Shown: positions 1-12,190, counted from the stretch's first letter. The stretch: DNA of 64,000 bases from Ancylostoma caninum (GCA_037903475.1 JBAJFG010000597.1:620001-684000), one strand, 5' to 3'. A program made the numbers and translations. The notes: a model not told the origin generated them from the letters alone.

Positions 1-359
1 GCATTAAGCTATGAAGGTATGTAATCTACCGCATCCAAAATATTTATTTATTCATCTACTAATAGTGCCAAATATGCACAGTGCATAGACAGAGAATGAC
101 TAGAGAAGCAGAAGGCATGAGGAAGTTCTGCAGAATCCTCAATTAACTGTGAGATGAGTAAGGGCGCTTCTCCAATGCATTGATGTGGAGACGATATGAT
201 TACTTCCTCAATACTGGTGTGAATTACAAGAACTGATATCCTTGAAGGAAACACGAAGCAAAGTCACTGAAACATTGGCTTCAATAACTTGAACTTCAAC
301 ACAGAATCATTTCACCTTTGCTGATTTCTCTTAGTATCCTATACGTATACGTTGGGTTC

Positions 360-420
360 AGTGCCGGACGCAGAAAGTTAACGGAAGGGGGGGGGGGGGA
401 GGGGGAGCGGAAGGTGCGGA
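360..420 (+). repeat. Repeat terminus with a poly-G tract
   Basis: cagtgccggacgcag followed by 12-13 G and a GA-rich stretch. The mirror image, a C-rich block ending ctacgtccggcactg, occurs at 23875-23935. These look like ends of one dispersed element whose other limits are not visible. Confidence 0.5.
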
Positions 421-1949
421 AAAAAGGTGAGGTCCCAAAACCTGCTTTCCTCTGGAGCAAGTAAAAATGGTGCCCATTGCGATTAGCAGTCAAGAAATAC
501 CTGAAAATTCGCAGGGTTGTTGTGTGCGTTTTCTGGTGACACAAAATGGAATGGAAAAACCTCTGGTCTCAAAAATTTAATTGCAGAGGTCTTACCAGAA
601 CACGGTCCTTATACGTGTACAGTTGTTCTCATCGGCTCACGCAGATTCTATTTATGGGGACATCTCAGAAATGAACTTTGGGTGACTCTCTGCCCTAAGT
701 AAATTGTGACAAACGGCATTAAAATCTAAGAAAAGGAGAGGGTCACAGCCTAAATATAGAGTGTATATCTGCAGTATATAGTGCGTACACGTGTATATCG
801 TAAAATTAGTTGAAGGACAAGGGGTGGACATAGGAGCAATGGACAGGTGAGGCAACAGTGTTTCGCCGCTGTCAGATGACTGCCTAGACAATAGTAGTTA
901 CGCGCTGTGATATTCATGGATACTCCGGGACAGAAAAGGCACACAACATGGGTAGTTATAGGGGAAAGGGCAGTACAGATCTATTACTATATTCAGATGC
1001 AATGTTTTCGTGACATCAACTGAGAAATTCCAGCTGTTCGGTCACCTTTCCTACAGGTTTTTCTCTCAGTCAACCTCCTCCCCCTTCCCCTAAGGAACTG
1101 GAACTGTTAGTGAGGGTTGCCGGAAAACAATTCAGATTTTTTACGGCTGAAATTCCAACATTCAATGAACTGTAGGGGATATCAAGGAATGCTAGAGGAG
1201 GATTGCTCGGATCCTCAACTGTATAGAGAATCAGAGAGCGAACAAATACGAGTAAGTGGCCAAGAAGCAGCAGAGCGTGGAAAACGCTACCTCAGAGGAA
1301 TGTGATTCGCTAACTGCTCGTGCGAAGATGATGGCGAACGGATCAAAAAACTAAATCCGCGCCGAAAACAAATTTACGTAATTTTCAAGTCTCTCGCACA
1401 AATACGCAAGAAACCTAACATCAAAACGCGATAACACGTAAAGGAGTTGGCAGACACTCAGCTGAAAGAGGAGATGAAAGGAGGTAAATTTTTGGCAAAA
1501 TGTTCTCGAAGAGAAAGAACAAGCAGCTCTTCTCAGATGCCTGAAAAGACAATTCCTCCATCGCCATAGCATGACTTGGGTTTGATTAACCAAAAAAATA
1601 TGAAATTTCACCAATCTCTGTTCAAAAATCGCATCGAACTGCAAAAATAACGCCGACGAAATGAGGAGACTTCAATGGTTTAGTTTTTACATAGATGTGG
1701 TATGCAGATGATCCAAAAATGTTAAATTACAACCTCAATATAACAACGTATTCATGCCTACGAATCGTCAAGAAATGCATGTCCGTGAATAAATTATACT
1801 TAGAATCGAATAAAAGTCTAATAAATCAAGAAACTCAGCTAAAACTCAGCTAAGCTAAACCCAACTAATCTATAAGTGATTCAAAATGCTGAAATATACG
1901 GGAAAAAAGGAAGCCCTTTGACCGTTCTCATATCTATTCCGGAACTGTA

Positions 1950-1950
<1 letters not shown>
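421..1950. other. Spacer, nothing assigned
   Basis: AT-rich spacer. A possible donor at GGAG|GTAAAT near 1485 follows a Lys/Glu-rich stretch (KELADTQLKEEMKG), but no acceptor or longer frame supports it. Confidence 0.5.

Positions 1951-1952
<2 letters not shown>

Positions 1953-2040
<88 letters not shown>
1953..2040. repeat. (CT)n microsatellite
   Basis: About 44 dinucleotide units with two CCCT interruptions near 1993-2003. The long open frames on both strands here (Ser-Leu and Arg-Glu runs) are artefacts of the repeat. Confidence 0.98.
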
Positions 2041-2042
<2 letters not shown>

Positions 2043-2460
2043 ACATCTTGATCCGATTTACTCTACATATATAAAATTTTTGCATTCATATATATCTAAT
2101 GCGTTGTGCGGTTGTAAATATAGCCGGTATTCCCACGCAAAGGAAGATTGTGGGGAAATACCTAATCAAAGAGCAATAAAGGGTCTCAAACAACGTAAGT
2201 GAGGGAAATTACAAGGAGAAAAACGGTGATTTACTTTTATATATGTACGAACAACATGACCTCAAAAAAGAGAGCTATTCTCAGGAAGCGATTAAATGCA
2301 ATGAGGAATGTTGTTCCTGTTGCTCTATGAATACACTAGCACTGGATCCGTAAAAAGAGGATCTGGTGAAAAAAATGGGCTTCGACTTTAATCCGCTTAT
2401 TTCAGCATTTTCGCCAAAGAAGAACTCAGATGACTTGAGCTGAAAGAAAGCTTATGCTTA

Positions 2461-2548
2461 GGAACTGCAAACGGCGGTGTGCGAGGGGCGGGACTGCTGC
2501 GCGGCCTTCTTGGGCAGAGACACGGGGGACCTGCATGTGGATCTGGGT
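2461..2548 (+). CDS. Candidate GC-rich internal exon
   Basis: A strong acceptor, cttatgcttag, opens an 88-base block that ends at CTGG|GTATCT. In one frame it reads ELQTAVCEGRDCCAAFLGRD, in another a Cys-rich basic peptide. It stands out as a GC-rich island in AT-rich DNA. Neighbouring exons were not found and the frame is undecided. Confidence 0.2.
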
Positions 2549-3037
2549 ATCTACTTCTGACAATAGCAGGCAAACCAAGCGATGCCAAGCAGCGGATCCA
2601 TCTCTTCCACACTTTGGAGTCCCCTGTATAATAGTTGATTTAATTAGAACAGAATCAGCTGCAGCCTTTCAGCTTTTCTCTCATGCAGATGTTGAGTTTT
2701 TTCTCTCTTTTTTTTTGGGATTTTCCTTAAAAAAATTCGACTGCCACAATTTATCAAAGTTCTCACCTCATGCAGATTGTTTTACAGAGGATAACCATTA
2801 ATCAGCAGTTGCTGAAAGGCATAAGGTTGTGCGGAATATCAATGCAGCAATTGTCAAGCCTTCGTATACATATGTACACGGTAGAATTGTAGCCTGTTCG
2901 TTGTTCAGAAGCTCTCTCAACCAACAACCCGGTATCAGACAACTATGTATGTTGAGACATAGTCAGGCAACTATAGTAAATGTATGCAGGTACATCAGTG
3001 GTCGAAGTGGGCGTGCACGCAACTCAGAAATTGCTCG

Positions 3038-3085
3038 GTCAGGATGTGTGGATGCGCAGACAATCAGAGTGTCACTTTATGAACA
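3038..3085 (+). repeat. Short dispersed repeat, copy 1 of 4
   Basis: Contains gtgtggatgcgcagacaatc followed by agagtgtca. The same core occurs at 20783-20820, 32778-32815 and, more diverged, at 41742-41780, always in plus orientation. Confidence 0.65.
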
Positions 3086-3181
3086 GCGTACGAGCGGTTC
3101 TATGCAAATGGACCCCCAAATGCAAACGAAAGAGAGACTATCGTATTTGCCGGGAACGTGATCCGAAAAACTTGACTTGAT

Positions 3182-3606
3182 GTGGACAAAAAATATCAGA
3201 AAGGAAATTTTAAGAAAAAAATCTCAGACTCGATGATTTCACGATTGGCTCAATTAATAAATTCATGGGCTCATTCTAATGGTCAGCAGAAAGAACTCTC
3301 TAATGAAAGGAGATCAGAGGAGAAAAATATTTTCCAGATGAATTCCACGAAGGACGAGGTTGTCACAATGGGGACGTGAGCAAAAATGGAAGCACCCCGT
3401 GCAGAACATTCTCTGAACGGATTCTCGTGCAAAAATTTTGTCAACACACTATAGTGGTAGGGGATCCTGGAAAGAAAGCAAATAATCGTTGCACTTCTGA
3501 ATATCCACGATGTGTGTTTGATTTCTTGCTCACATATAGCATTGAACGATTGGCGCGGGTGAATGAAGAGCGTTTCGTGGAAGGACGTTGTGGTGCACGT
3601 TCGTGA
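3182..3606 (+). other. Two overlapping open frames, coding status unclear
   Basis: A 65-codon frame (3182-3379, Lys-rich, with MISRLAQLINSWAHSN) is followed by a 76-codon frame from 3376 containing GKKANNRCTSEYPRCVFDFL and ending in RCGARS. There is no recognisable family, ribosome-independent start context or convincing splice site. Composition is more balanced than in the surroundings. The minus strand of the same region is open for 131 codons, which lowers confidence in either. Confidence 0.15.
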
Positions 3607-3728
3607 CGAAATGGGGCTACTGCTGCTGGAGGAGAGGGGTGTAACCACACAGCATCGTGGAATAGGCAGTTTATACAATTAGTTGCGTGCGTGCGTCACG
3701 CGTACACTACATTGTTAGGTAGAGTCAG

Positions 3729-4064
3729 TCACTCTCGAGACGCAGCTGAAATGGAGGCCACACGTAGGTGAGTATTCCAAGGATGCGAGAGTCCTATAAG
3801 GATGTGATTCAGGATGTGCGCAGCTTCTTCCCAGCAAGTTACGCCATCAATGAAATTGCCCGCAGCCCAATTAAGTAATCCGTTATGTAAATAGTTGATA
3901 TTGGCGGCGATTCCGCTGAGGAAGCAATGAAAACGAGCGCGAAAAACAACGCGGAGCGACTGAGACGGCGGCGTTAAGCGTTCTCGGCGAGCTGCAGTGT
4001 ATACAAAGCAACCGACCGCTATGGCAACAACAACAAAATACTTAACGTACTTGGGCACCTGCAA
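3729..4064 (-). other. Open frame with a signal-anchor-like helix
   Basis: After a possible acceptor atttgcag the minus strand encodes VPKYVKYFVVVAIAVGCFVY followed by a basic stretch, the layout of a type II membrane anchor. The frame stays open for about 110 codons but has no ATG at its start and no clear donor. Could be a single exon of a membrane enzyme, or chance. Confidence 0.2.
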
Positions 4065-4699
4065 ATCCCTCTACCGCATATGATTCGCTTATATTTCAAT
4101 TCAAAAAAAATCTGTGAATTCTGCCGAACTAACCACCGCTACTTAAACCAAGCAAAAACTACGCTGATCAGTCAGACTAATGAGAAAGGTAAAGCTCAGC
4201 GCTCTCTCATGCTTACCATGCGGTTTTATTGCTGAACGATGAGACAAAGAAATCTAGCGAGAGAACAGCCGGCATCCTTGAGCGATCAAATTTTACGATA
4301 GCTGAGGAATGAGCGTATATACCACGATTTCCTCATGACTGCCGCCTCGGAACTGCCCACTGTACTGATGGGAAGCGTATAACTGCAGCCGGACACTAAT
4401 GAAATGGAGGTCCGCGATCCTCAATCTTGATATATCTTTATTTATATAAGAGGATATGATCCTGCGCGGCCTACCCTGAAGGTTTCCTGTAATGCATAGT
4501 TTGAGGCTTCAAATGAGGAATACCACAACAAAATGGTTTTTTTATTCAAAAACTGAAGCTTAAACTATCTGTTGCAGGGCACGCATCAAAGGGTTTAGTG
4601 AAGGTAAATGAGGAAGACTTTCCCCTCTATATAACCTTATCCTAATACTCATCAAAACCTCCTACAGAAATGATTTGATAAAACAATAGTTTTCGAATT

Positions 4700-4905
4700 T
4701 TCGAAAAATCGAATATTCGGATAATTCGTTCATTCGATTTTTCAGAGATTGGGCATATCCGAACTATTCGTCCATTCGAGTTTTTCATAATTAGAGTTAT
4801 TCGAATAATTCGTTTATTCGGGTGCCTATAGAAGCTAATGTTCAAACAATTCGTTCATTCGACCGTCCGAAAAATGGCAAATTCAAAATATTTATTTATT
4901 CGACT
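4700..4905 (+). repeat. Degenerate minisatellite, period about 42 bp, five copies
   Basis: The core aattcgttcattcg recurs at 4723, 4765, 4807, 4848 and 4889 with spacings 42, 42, 41, 41. The remainder of each unit has diverged. Confidence 0.85.
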
Positions 4906-5097
4906 TGGGAACACGTGATATTCGAAGCACCCTGTCGGACGACCCAGAAAACGTGAGCAAGACGATTTCTTTTTGGCCACGTACAAGTCTGCATTACCTT
5001 CTCCTACAGTGCTATAAGATTCTGAAGCACTGATGATGTAAAACGCAAACACTCCTCCGTTTTGAACGTGTAAAATGAAGCCACTATTTTCGGCCTT

Positions 5098-5205
5098 ATC
5101 CGCACCGTTATCCGGCGCCAAACCTCCGGGTAACGGTGTGGATAACGGATAGGCCAAAAACTACGGATAACGGCAAAACGGATAACCGGATACGGATAAT
5201 CCATT
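5098..5205 (+). repeat. Cluster of short cggataacgg-type repeats
   Basis: Five or six variants of ccgttatccg/cggataacgg in both orientations, starting cgcaccgttatccggcgcc. Can form short hairpins. Origin unknown. Confidence 0.6.
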
Positions 5206-5779
5206 CATCTCTGATGCACACCCCCCAGGCTTTGCAAACCTTTTTCGTCACAAATTTTATTACAAATAGTAAAAATACAAGTTTTTTTTAAATTGTGATT
5301 CATGTTCGAAATCCTTTTTTGTTCACTGAACTTACACCATAATAACAGAAGTTATCTTCAAAAACAGTGAAACCTTTAGATGGAATCAATTTTCTCCTGC
5401 TCCTTCTATCAATTTTAGTAATGCCGTCTGTTTTCAACGTTATCATTGCTAATGTAATGAACAACATGCAAAATATTTAGTTTTCTTGGATGTTAAAAGC
5501 GTGTCTGTTGTAAATATATGGTCTACAATAGATATAGCAGCTCTAAAAAAGTGAAAATTACCTGAGGTGTTATTGATTGAGGGGATGGTCCTATAACTTC
5601 TGTAGATGTACAAGCACTACCAAATTTAGTAGTTCTAGCTCTAAATGTTTTTTTAAATCAAACCTGTATTGAGTACAAGATATCACAATCACCGAAAAGT
5701 GATTGCAGGAACGAAAAAAACGGAACTAATGGAATTTTTTGAACGAAATTTAGGAAACTTAGTTAAAGTCAGAGCAAAT

Positions 5780-6262
5780 TCAGGAGGAAAATTCGAAAAT
5801 TTCAAGGTAATTAGACAGTTCCACTGAAAAGAGCACCATCTTCACACAGACACAGCCCTGGCGAATGCGGGAGCGACGGATGACGGCCACATAGTGCGAT
5901 TCAGCTGTAACCACTAAATCGACGCGGCGTACCGACAGCACCGGGAAAACACAGTCGCACGGAACTCGGCCTGGATGAGGTGGACGTACTGTCACTCAAA
6001 ACACGAAGAGGACATTATACTCAGCGCAATTTCGCGTAAAAAGCACTGACAAGTACAAGTGAGGGGATTTTTTGCCGGTGCGGCGTGCGCACTCGACTAG
6101 AGTATTGGCTACTAGTAATAGCGATGCGCTAGGTACAACTAACACATGTATTGAAAGGATCGCAACGATAGCTGCGGCAGCTAAAACTATAGTGATAATG
6201 ACCCTAAGTCCCTTCGCATGCCCACAATGCCTGTCCAAAGTGCTGCATAATGACTGCTACCA
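5780..6262 (-). other. Minus-strand frame with a transmembrane segment, interrupted by one stop
   Basis: One frame runs from an acceptor-like ggtagcag near 6262 to about 5780, with a single TGA at 5996-5998. The upstream part contains RVIITIVLAAAAIVAILSIH, a membrane anchor. The downstream part contains VPCDCVFPVLSVRRVDLVV and QGCVCVKMV, with GC-rich third positions. An intron removing the TGA is possible but no clean pair of sites agrees in phase. Either a type II membrane protein gene with a missed intron or a decayed copy. Confidence 0.25.
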
Positions 6263-6299
6263 GGGTAGTGAGGAATTTCCGGTTTTCCGTCAAGTACTT

Positions 6300-7970
6300 T
6301 CTATTTAACGGCCATTTCTGGCCTGCTGCTTCATGTTTTCCATTTCCCGGGTTTTGATATGGCGAACGGAAAAAAGCAGGAAAACGAAGTAGGTGGAGTG
6401 ACCCCCTAGCTTTTCGAAATAGCTGTGAAATCGCTGCAACCTGTGTAGCTGCATTCTCTGGAAAAAATGAAAAATTACCGTAAGGGACTATTAAAGGCAT
6501 GCGCGTAAAAAATGTATTGAAATAGGCGGATCTGTAGTGGTGACAAGGCAGATTTTGAGGCTCGCCGCTTAGAGTACAAGTAGCAAGTCCTTGCACTAAT
6601 TCTCAACTATCTTCGGCTGAAGATAGATTATAGCACGTATGGAGATAAAAGTGCAGCAACGCCGAAGGGCATGTCTACTCTGGAGATACAACCAGCATAA
6701 AAAATGCAAGAAGAGTGAAATAAAAACTGGAAGGACGTCAGGAAGACTATCGATAGAAAATACACTGTTCTACTACACTCCTTTGCACTACATATTACAC
6801 TTTAATTTAATTTTAATTTTAATCCAACACTACAACTACGTCCATACCTAACCTGGGAAGGCTATTTGACATAAGTATAGTCCTTATACGCTAGAATTTC
6901 AATGAATTCATGCTTTTCTAACTAGTTAACCTCTTTTTTAGCTGAGGACTGGCATTGGGTGAGGCGGCGTGAGGCGGCCTGAGGCAACTGACCTTCGCTA
7001 CCGACCACCACTGTACCTACATACTCCCTGCACCTAATGTCTCAACAAGTTTCGAGACAGGAGTGCCAGGCAAAACCACTTTTGATCATGGGGAGAAGGC
7101 TGTTCCCTAGTTCTTCAAGAAAAAAGGTGCAGTCGCCAAACGTTCCCTATCTAAGTAACTCCTACAAAACTCCTCTATCCTCCGAAAATCCCACTGATTC
7201 ATTTCTCGGGTAAAATCGCTGTCTAATACATCGCGGCTTTTTCACGAAATCCGGCAGGGTGCTTGTAGCCTTGTAATCATTCTAAAACTAATCAGATTGA
7301 GCATCAGTCGTAATATGTTCCTAAGTTTCTTAAATAACGTTATCACAATGAAAATCGCCTTGGTTGTTTCGTTTTCACATGAGATGTAAAGAAAAGTTCT
7401 TGTCCGGGAATATATGCCGCACCCTGTAGAGTCATGTGAATTCTGTGAATAACCCATCTGAGTAAGTGACCTACCTATAGTAATCTATTCACCAGGCAAG
7501 TACATATACAAACAAATGAGATATAAAATACTCGCAAATAGAGATATGCTGCAAATACTAGTGATTAAAAGCTCCTTTACACGCTTCAAGAAAAACGAAA
7601 ACAAGGGAAAACTATACCAGTTGTTTCCAGCGAGTCATTAAATGCAGCCGCTGTCTCTACAACTCATCGCTGCAGCGAAGGTTTTGCCGATCACGCAAGT
7701 GCTGTCGCGTTGTGAATATTAAAAGAAATCCTTTTAAAACGTAAAGAATCCATTCGCTAGAATGTCAGTTGTGAGCAGCTGCTAACATTATCGCTATGGT
7801 TTTCATGTAATGAAAACACCACAAGCCATTGCGGCTGGCAACGCCTTCAGAGTAGCACTTTGGTTTCCCGAAAACAATGAGGGCTATCGAGCCCATTTAG
7901 TTTTTCCCCCCAGACAAAACAAGTAGTCTGCTTACAAGAAAGGGCAACGAAGCCATATACGACAGCAAGA
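6300..7970. other. Spacer, nothing assigned
   Basis: Contains a short gtgaggcggc duplication near 6958-6980 and AT-rich runs. No convincing exon, RNA or element end. Confidence 0.5.
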
Positions 7971-7980
7971 GTTGAGCGAT

Positions 7981-9473
7981 TCAGCCACGTCTTCGAAGAA
8001 GGGATCGGATGGGCCTGCTAGCTCTGCTGGCCAAATGCTTCATACAAGATGTATGAGGTGAAAATAAGAACATTTCGCTTCTCCAGGGACAATATCCCAA
8101 TGACGTGAAAGCTAGAGCCATGACAGTACTACGCTGCTGCGAAAGCTCAGCAAAAATGTTTTTGGCAACTTGTGATGCTCTAGGACATCTTAAAAGTCTG
8201 TATGAGTCTTCTAAAGTAATGTTGTGAATGAGTCACAGAAGATATTGATAGCCGTTTTAATTCAGGGATATTTTCGTGGAGGAGTGACAGGTATGCGTAC
8301 AACTACTATTTCCATGATTATCATCCTTACGTTGAGCTACCAAGCTGTACTGAGGCGCATTCGCCGAAAATCGTAAAGCACCATATCTTGTAGAGTTCTT
8401 CGAGGTCACTTGGCTAAGAAATAAAGCGGCAGACATTTCGAAAGAATGTAAAGCTGCTCCACATTCTCAGTCCCAAGCTGCGAGTCTAACCTCTTGCGCC
8501 TTCCTTGTCAAATAATTCTGGAGCGGAGGTTTATGGCTGAATCCCGGAGGACGTCAGCGTTGATCGTGCTTGCCGGAAATTTCATCGGTGTCCCAACTAA
8601 TTTCGGCTGAACGTGAACTCGCAATTTTAAAACAAATGGGTTCGAAAAACTCGCTCAAATTTCTTGACCATGAAAGCCGGCTAAATTGGAAATTACCGTT
8701 TTGATTCCTGGCAAAACTCAAATTTTCCCCTCTTTCATCTACCGTATTCCTCACATTTTCTCTTTGAACTTGGGCCATCATTGTAGGCTCACGAGAAGAC
8801 GTTATAAGGTCATGGGTAGAGAAAGACAATTTTCCTCACCCAAAAAAAAATTGAAACTCCCATGGTTAGCCTGCGCCAAATGCTTCCCACTGGCTTCTAC
8901 AATGGAAAAACAATGAAGAACCAAAGCGATTGTTAACGCGGAAACGGGAACACAACGTTTGTGTTCCTTGTTCGCCATGAACATGCATGAGTTAGCACCA
9001 ACTCAGACCGTATCAACGATCATCGTGGGAGCCCCAGCGATACCGTAGCGAGCATTCCCGCATAATGGCTGACATCCACAGCATTGATGCCTTCGTGTAA
9101 GCAACAGCCAGGAGCCATTGAAGCTGCTCCGAGCTTTGATGCGCGATTTCGCAATTCTTCCAAGAAGTGAGCGTCGTCGAAAAAGGTTGATACAAAGCGA
9201 CTTGCGCCGTTATGGGAAGATTCGCAGTGGATTGATGTCCTGTCTTATCGTCAGTTTTCGAATTGGAATTAATTAAAAGACCTGTTGCATTTGAAAGATA
9301 CAAAATGAACTTACAGTAAGTAATTCTAGTGGTATTGGTAGTTTTTAAGTAATTCAATAATTTTAGTAGAATTTAAAACGTTACCTCAGAGAAAATGCCC
9401 TCGAAGACTATCGGGCATTGTATAGAAAAAAGCCATCTTACTCATGTTCGAGGTCCGAGGGATATGTAAGTAA
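7981..9473 (-). CDS. Candidate six-exon gene of unknown function
   Basis: Exons chained by splice sites and phase: 9473-9442, 9239-9044, 8896-8840, 8517-8491, 8413-8331 and 8188-7981 (TGA). The model is partial at the 5' end and encodes about 200 residues. The best segments are FFDDAHFLEELRNRASKLGA (second exon) and PSDLEELYKIWCFTIFGECA (fifth, donor GTAAGG). The last exon is 68 residues containing GYCPWRSEMFLFSP and ends RSLLRRRG. Acceptors for exons 3 and 5 are strong (ttttccattgtag, atttcttag), but that of exon 2 is weak and the 27-base exon is doubtful. An alternative for 8840-8984 is a first exon encoding the signal peptide MANKEHKRCVPVSALTIALV, which would start a separate gene. No family recognised. 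Confidence 0.3.
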
Positions 9474-9894
9474 CTGTGGTAATGGAAGAGCATCCAGAAT
9501 CAGAACTCGCAATCAGCTAATCCGACAAGCGACAATGAATATGACCTGCCTTCGCCAGGACCATGTGGTGCCCCAAATCGCTCCCTCTCTCTTGGGCACG
9601 CCCATCGATGACGAATTCCTCGGATGGCAAGACTGAAAAGGCGTGTTTTCTGGATGCACAAAAAGAATGCTAAGAAACAACACGGCAAAATGTTCCAATC
9701 TCGGTAGAGTACAACGTGTCAAATAACGAAAAATAACTGCATATGGCAAGTATAACCAGGGAGATACCTGGAAAGACAATGGAGAAGAAGAGCGGGGAGA
9801 AGCGGATACATTTCGAGGAGACAAAGGAGAATGACAGTAAGTAGGTGGAACTACTCAACTTTGCAGCTTTTGGAGTACGAAATAGTCTATATAT

Positions 9895-10818
9895 AAAACA
9901 GAGAGCACCTATGTTGTGGTAATGGATGACTTCAACGCTCGCATAGGATCACGAAAGGTTGGAGAAGTATTTATCGGACCGAACTCGGTAAAGCAGAGGA
10001 ACGAGGCCGGAGAAAGGCTCGCAAACTTCTGTGAAACGCACCATCTCTTCCATGGGAACAGCCAGTTTGTGAAGAATATAGCAAAGGGATGGACATATGT
10101 CTCCCCCAATGGGCAACACTATCACAAACTCGCTCATATCTTATGTAACAAGCGAGTTATCACGGACGTTGGTGTTGTACCATCATTCAACACGGGAAGT
10201 GAACATCGCTTATTACGAGCTCGGCTGTATTTCGACCGAGGACAAGTCCGCTTAGCCCGAATTCGCTCGAGGCGCCCACGACCAACTATCCAAGATGAGG
10301 AGATGGTCAGAGTCACTGCTGCCAAGGAGGCCTTTGAGATGGTAGACGACCTCAACGAGGATTACACCCACCTCGTCAAGATCAGGAATGAGTGTCATGC
10401 CGCAGCACCCAACCATGTAACAGGACGAATCTTCAGCGGCACCCGCGCCCTTCTTGAGAAGCGGAGGCACATGGATCGACAAGGGAATCAGGTAGAATAC
10501 GCAGTCCTAAACAGACTCTGCAGGCAAAGGTTAGCTGACGACCACGTGAACTTCGTTAGAAATCGTCTGCTTGATGCCGCCCACAGTAAGCGCAGCCTGA
10601 AGGTGGAAATGCGTGTGCTTGCAGAACATCGTCTATCGATCCCGTGTTTGAAAGCTCCAGATGGTTCGCGTTGTACGTCTCGACCAGGAATGGAGAGTAT
10701 CATGAAGAACTTCTGCTCTGCCCTCTTCAGATCAGCATCGGGCCAAACTACAAATGTTTTGAACCCCCGGAGAAGAGGTCCTGCCGTTCCTTCCGTCGAA
10801 GGTGCGCCATGCGATTGA
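9895..10818 (+). pseudogene. RTE endonuclease domain C-terminal part plus linker
   Basis: The frame opens at VVVMDDFNARIG, which is the conserved (D)FN-x-R-G block of AP-type endonucleases from RTE/CR1-like elements. Farther on are RLANFCETHHL, the block carrying TYVSPNG, and SEHRLL, which corresponds to the SDH/SEH catalytic His motif. A basic linker follows. The first half of the endonuclease, with the active-site Glu, is missing, and there is no plausible start codon for a host gene. The frame stops at 10816-10818, where homology continues in another frame into reverse transcriptase. Confidence 0.85.
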
Positions 10819-11760
10819 GATGATGCCGCGAGGAAAAGCTCCTGGTTCTGATGGAATTACAGTGGAACTTCTACAGGCTTGCGGACCCCCTCTGTACGCC
10901 GCACTGGCGAGAAGGTTCTCCCCCTACCTTGCAAAAATGCGAAGTACCAGTAGCTTGGGAGCGGTCCTCGACCATTCTCCTTTTCAAAAAGGGAGACAAG
11001 GAAAACTTGGAAAACTACCATCCTATCACGCTACTGCCAGTGTTATGCAAGGCTTTCACGCGTTGCCTCCTGACGCGCATTCGGAGGACGCTGGACTAAG
11101 CTCAACCGGTAGAGCAGGCAGGTTCCGGCGCAAGTTCAGCACGCTGGATCACATAATCACCTGCTGTCGATTGATCGAGGCCGCCCGAGAATACCGAGAA
11201 CCGCTAGTGCTGACTTTTGTTGACTACAAAAAAGCATTTGACTCAGTGGAGCCGGCGAAGGTCTGGGAAGCGCTGGAAGAACAGGGTGTTGAGTCGCGGT
11301 ACATAAAGGTTTTGTGTGAGTGCTACTCGGGATGTTTCGGCCGTTTCTCAACGATATCGATGTACCTGTGGAGAAAGGAGTTCGTCAAGGCGACCCAGTT
11401 TGCTGCTTGGGCTGTCCTTGCGCCAGCAGCGAGAGCGTCGTCTACATAACTCAGATATTAGAGCAATGTCGATGGTCCATGACGCTGATCTTCACGCCGA
11501 TGAGTCGAAACTCGGTACGCAGGACATCTCATGAGATGCTCGGATGGTCGATGGAGTTCTGCGGTTCTGCGATGGTACCCTCGCGACAGAAAGCGATCGC
11601 GCGGCCGACCTCCTATAAGGTGATACGATTCGTTGGCTTATCGAAACAACAGCGGTGTTTCCGGTTCAGTTAAGATCCACTGGTCGACTAAGGCCCAAGA
11701 CCGATCGGTGTGGAAGAGAAGTTGGGACCCGCGCAAGGCCAACCGCCGTGCTGAGGAACG
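10790..11760 (+). pseudogene. RTE reverse transcriptase, frameshifted
   Basis: The palm/finger motifs appear in order but in alternating frames. They are KAPGSDGI (block 1) near 10830, then STILLFKKGD and NYHPITLLPVLCK (block 2) near 10970-11060 in a second frame. FRRKFSTLDHI and LTFVDYKKAFDSVE (block A, with the catalytic Asp) follow near 11125-11250, back in the first frame. The region expected to hold F/YADD is degraded: near 11480 it reads as a damaged version across two frames. At least three frame changes are needed, so this copy is dead. The C-terminal tail ends at a TAA near 11770. Confidence 0.85.
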
Positions 11761-11944
11761 GGTCGCCTAATTATCCTAAGTAAGTAAGTATAAAACATAG
11801 AAACGTTTACGATACTTTTTTTAAAAATCTGGACGGCGCACGTCGGTGCCAAATTCAGACGATAGGAGTGCATCTGTGAGCAAGGTGGTGAAGAAGGGGC
11901 CTTGCAAAAATGGGACACCATCCGAAAAAGGTGGAGGACCTAGG

Positions 11945-12190
11945 ATAATACTCATCGGATAGTATTGATCCGGATATCGATTTATCGATCCATTTTATCG
12001 ATTTTCCTCGGTGTGGCTCCAATACGGATCGAAATGGGCATGCTGGGGTAATCGACCACGCTGATCACTGATCTGAAGGCTAGTTTGCGTCACGTGGTCA
12101 TTGATTAATTGATTTTATTGATTTTCCGCAAGGTGTTCTGCAGGTGTGGTGGAACTACACCCATAGGGTTTGTCACCACGCTGATCACGA
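11945..12190 (+). repeat. Degenerate two-unit tandem repeat (about 120 bp), Helitron-interior-like
   Basis: The string ccacgctgatcac occurs at about 12057 and again at about 12177. Blocks of attttatcgattttcc/attttattgattttcc are offset by the same 119-120 bases. The alternation of tatcgatt-rich and GC-richer halves resembles the array inside the Helitron at 46.7 kb. Neither a TC-type left end nor a CTAG hairpin right end is visible here, so it is a fragment or a related satellite. Confidence 0.5.

Larger units (their letters stand above)
9895..11790 (+). mobile_element. RTE-type non-LTR retrotransposon, 5'-truncated and degenerate
   Basis: The sequence begins inside the AP endonuclease domain and runs through reverse transcriptase to a C-terminal tail that reads DRSVWKRSWDPRKANRRAE. 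It ends with a short run of taag repeats at about 11775-11790, as RTE elements commonly do. Typical full-length elements are about 3.3 kb, so the 5' third and parts of the reverse transcriptase are gone. Orientation is plus. Confidence 0.88.

Noticed and set aside
1437..1490. Coiled-coil-like KELADTQLKEEMKG block with a GTAAAT donor
   Set aside because: A stop lies four codons upstream with no acceptor between, so no exon can be drawn.
1870..2202. Open frames of 71 and 108 codons on both strands
   Set aside because: They are translations of the (CT)n repeat: Arg-Glu and Ser-Leu runs.
8840..8984. Signal-peptide first exon ending at G|GTGAGG
   Set aside because: Not listed separately because the same bases hold a strong acceptor (ccattgtag) that fits the longer gene model. 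Kept as an alternative there.
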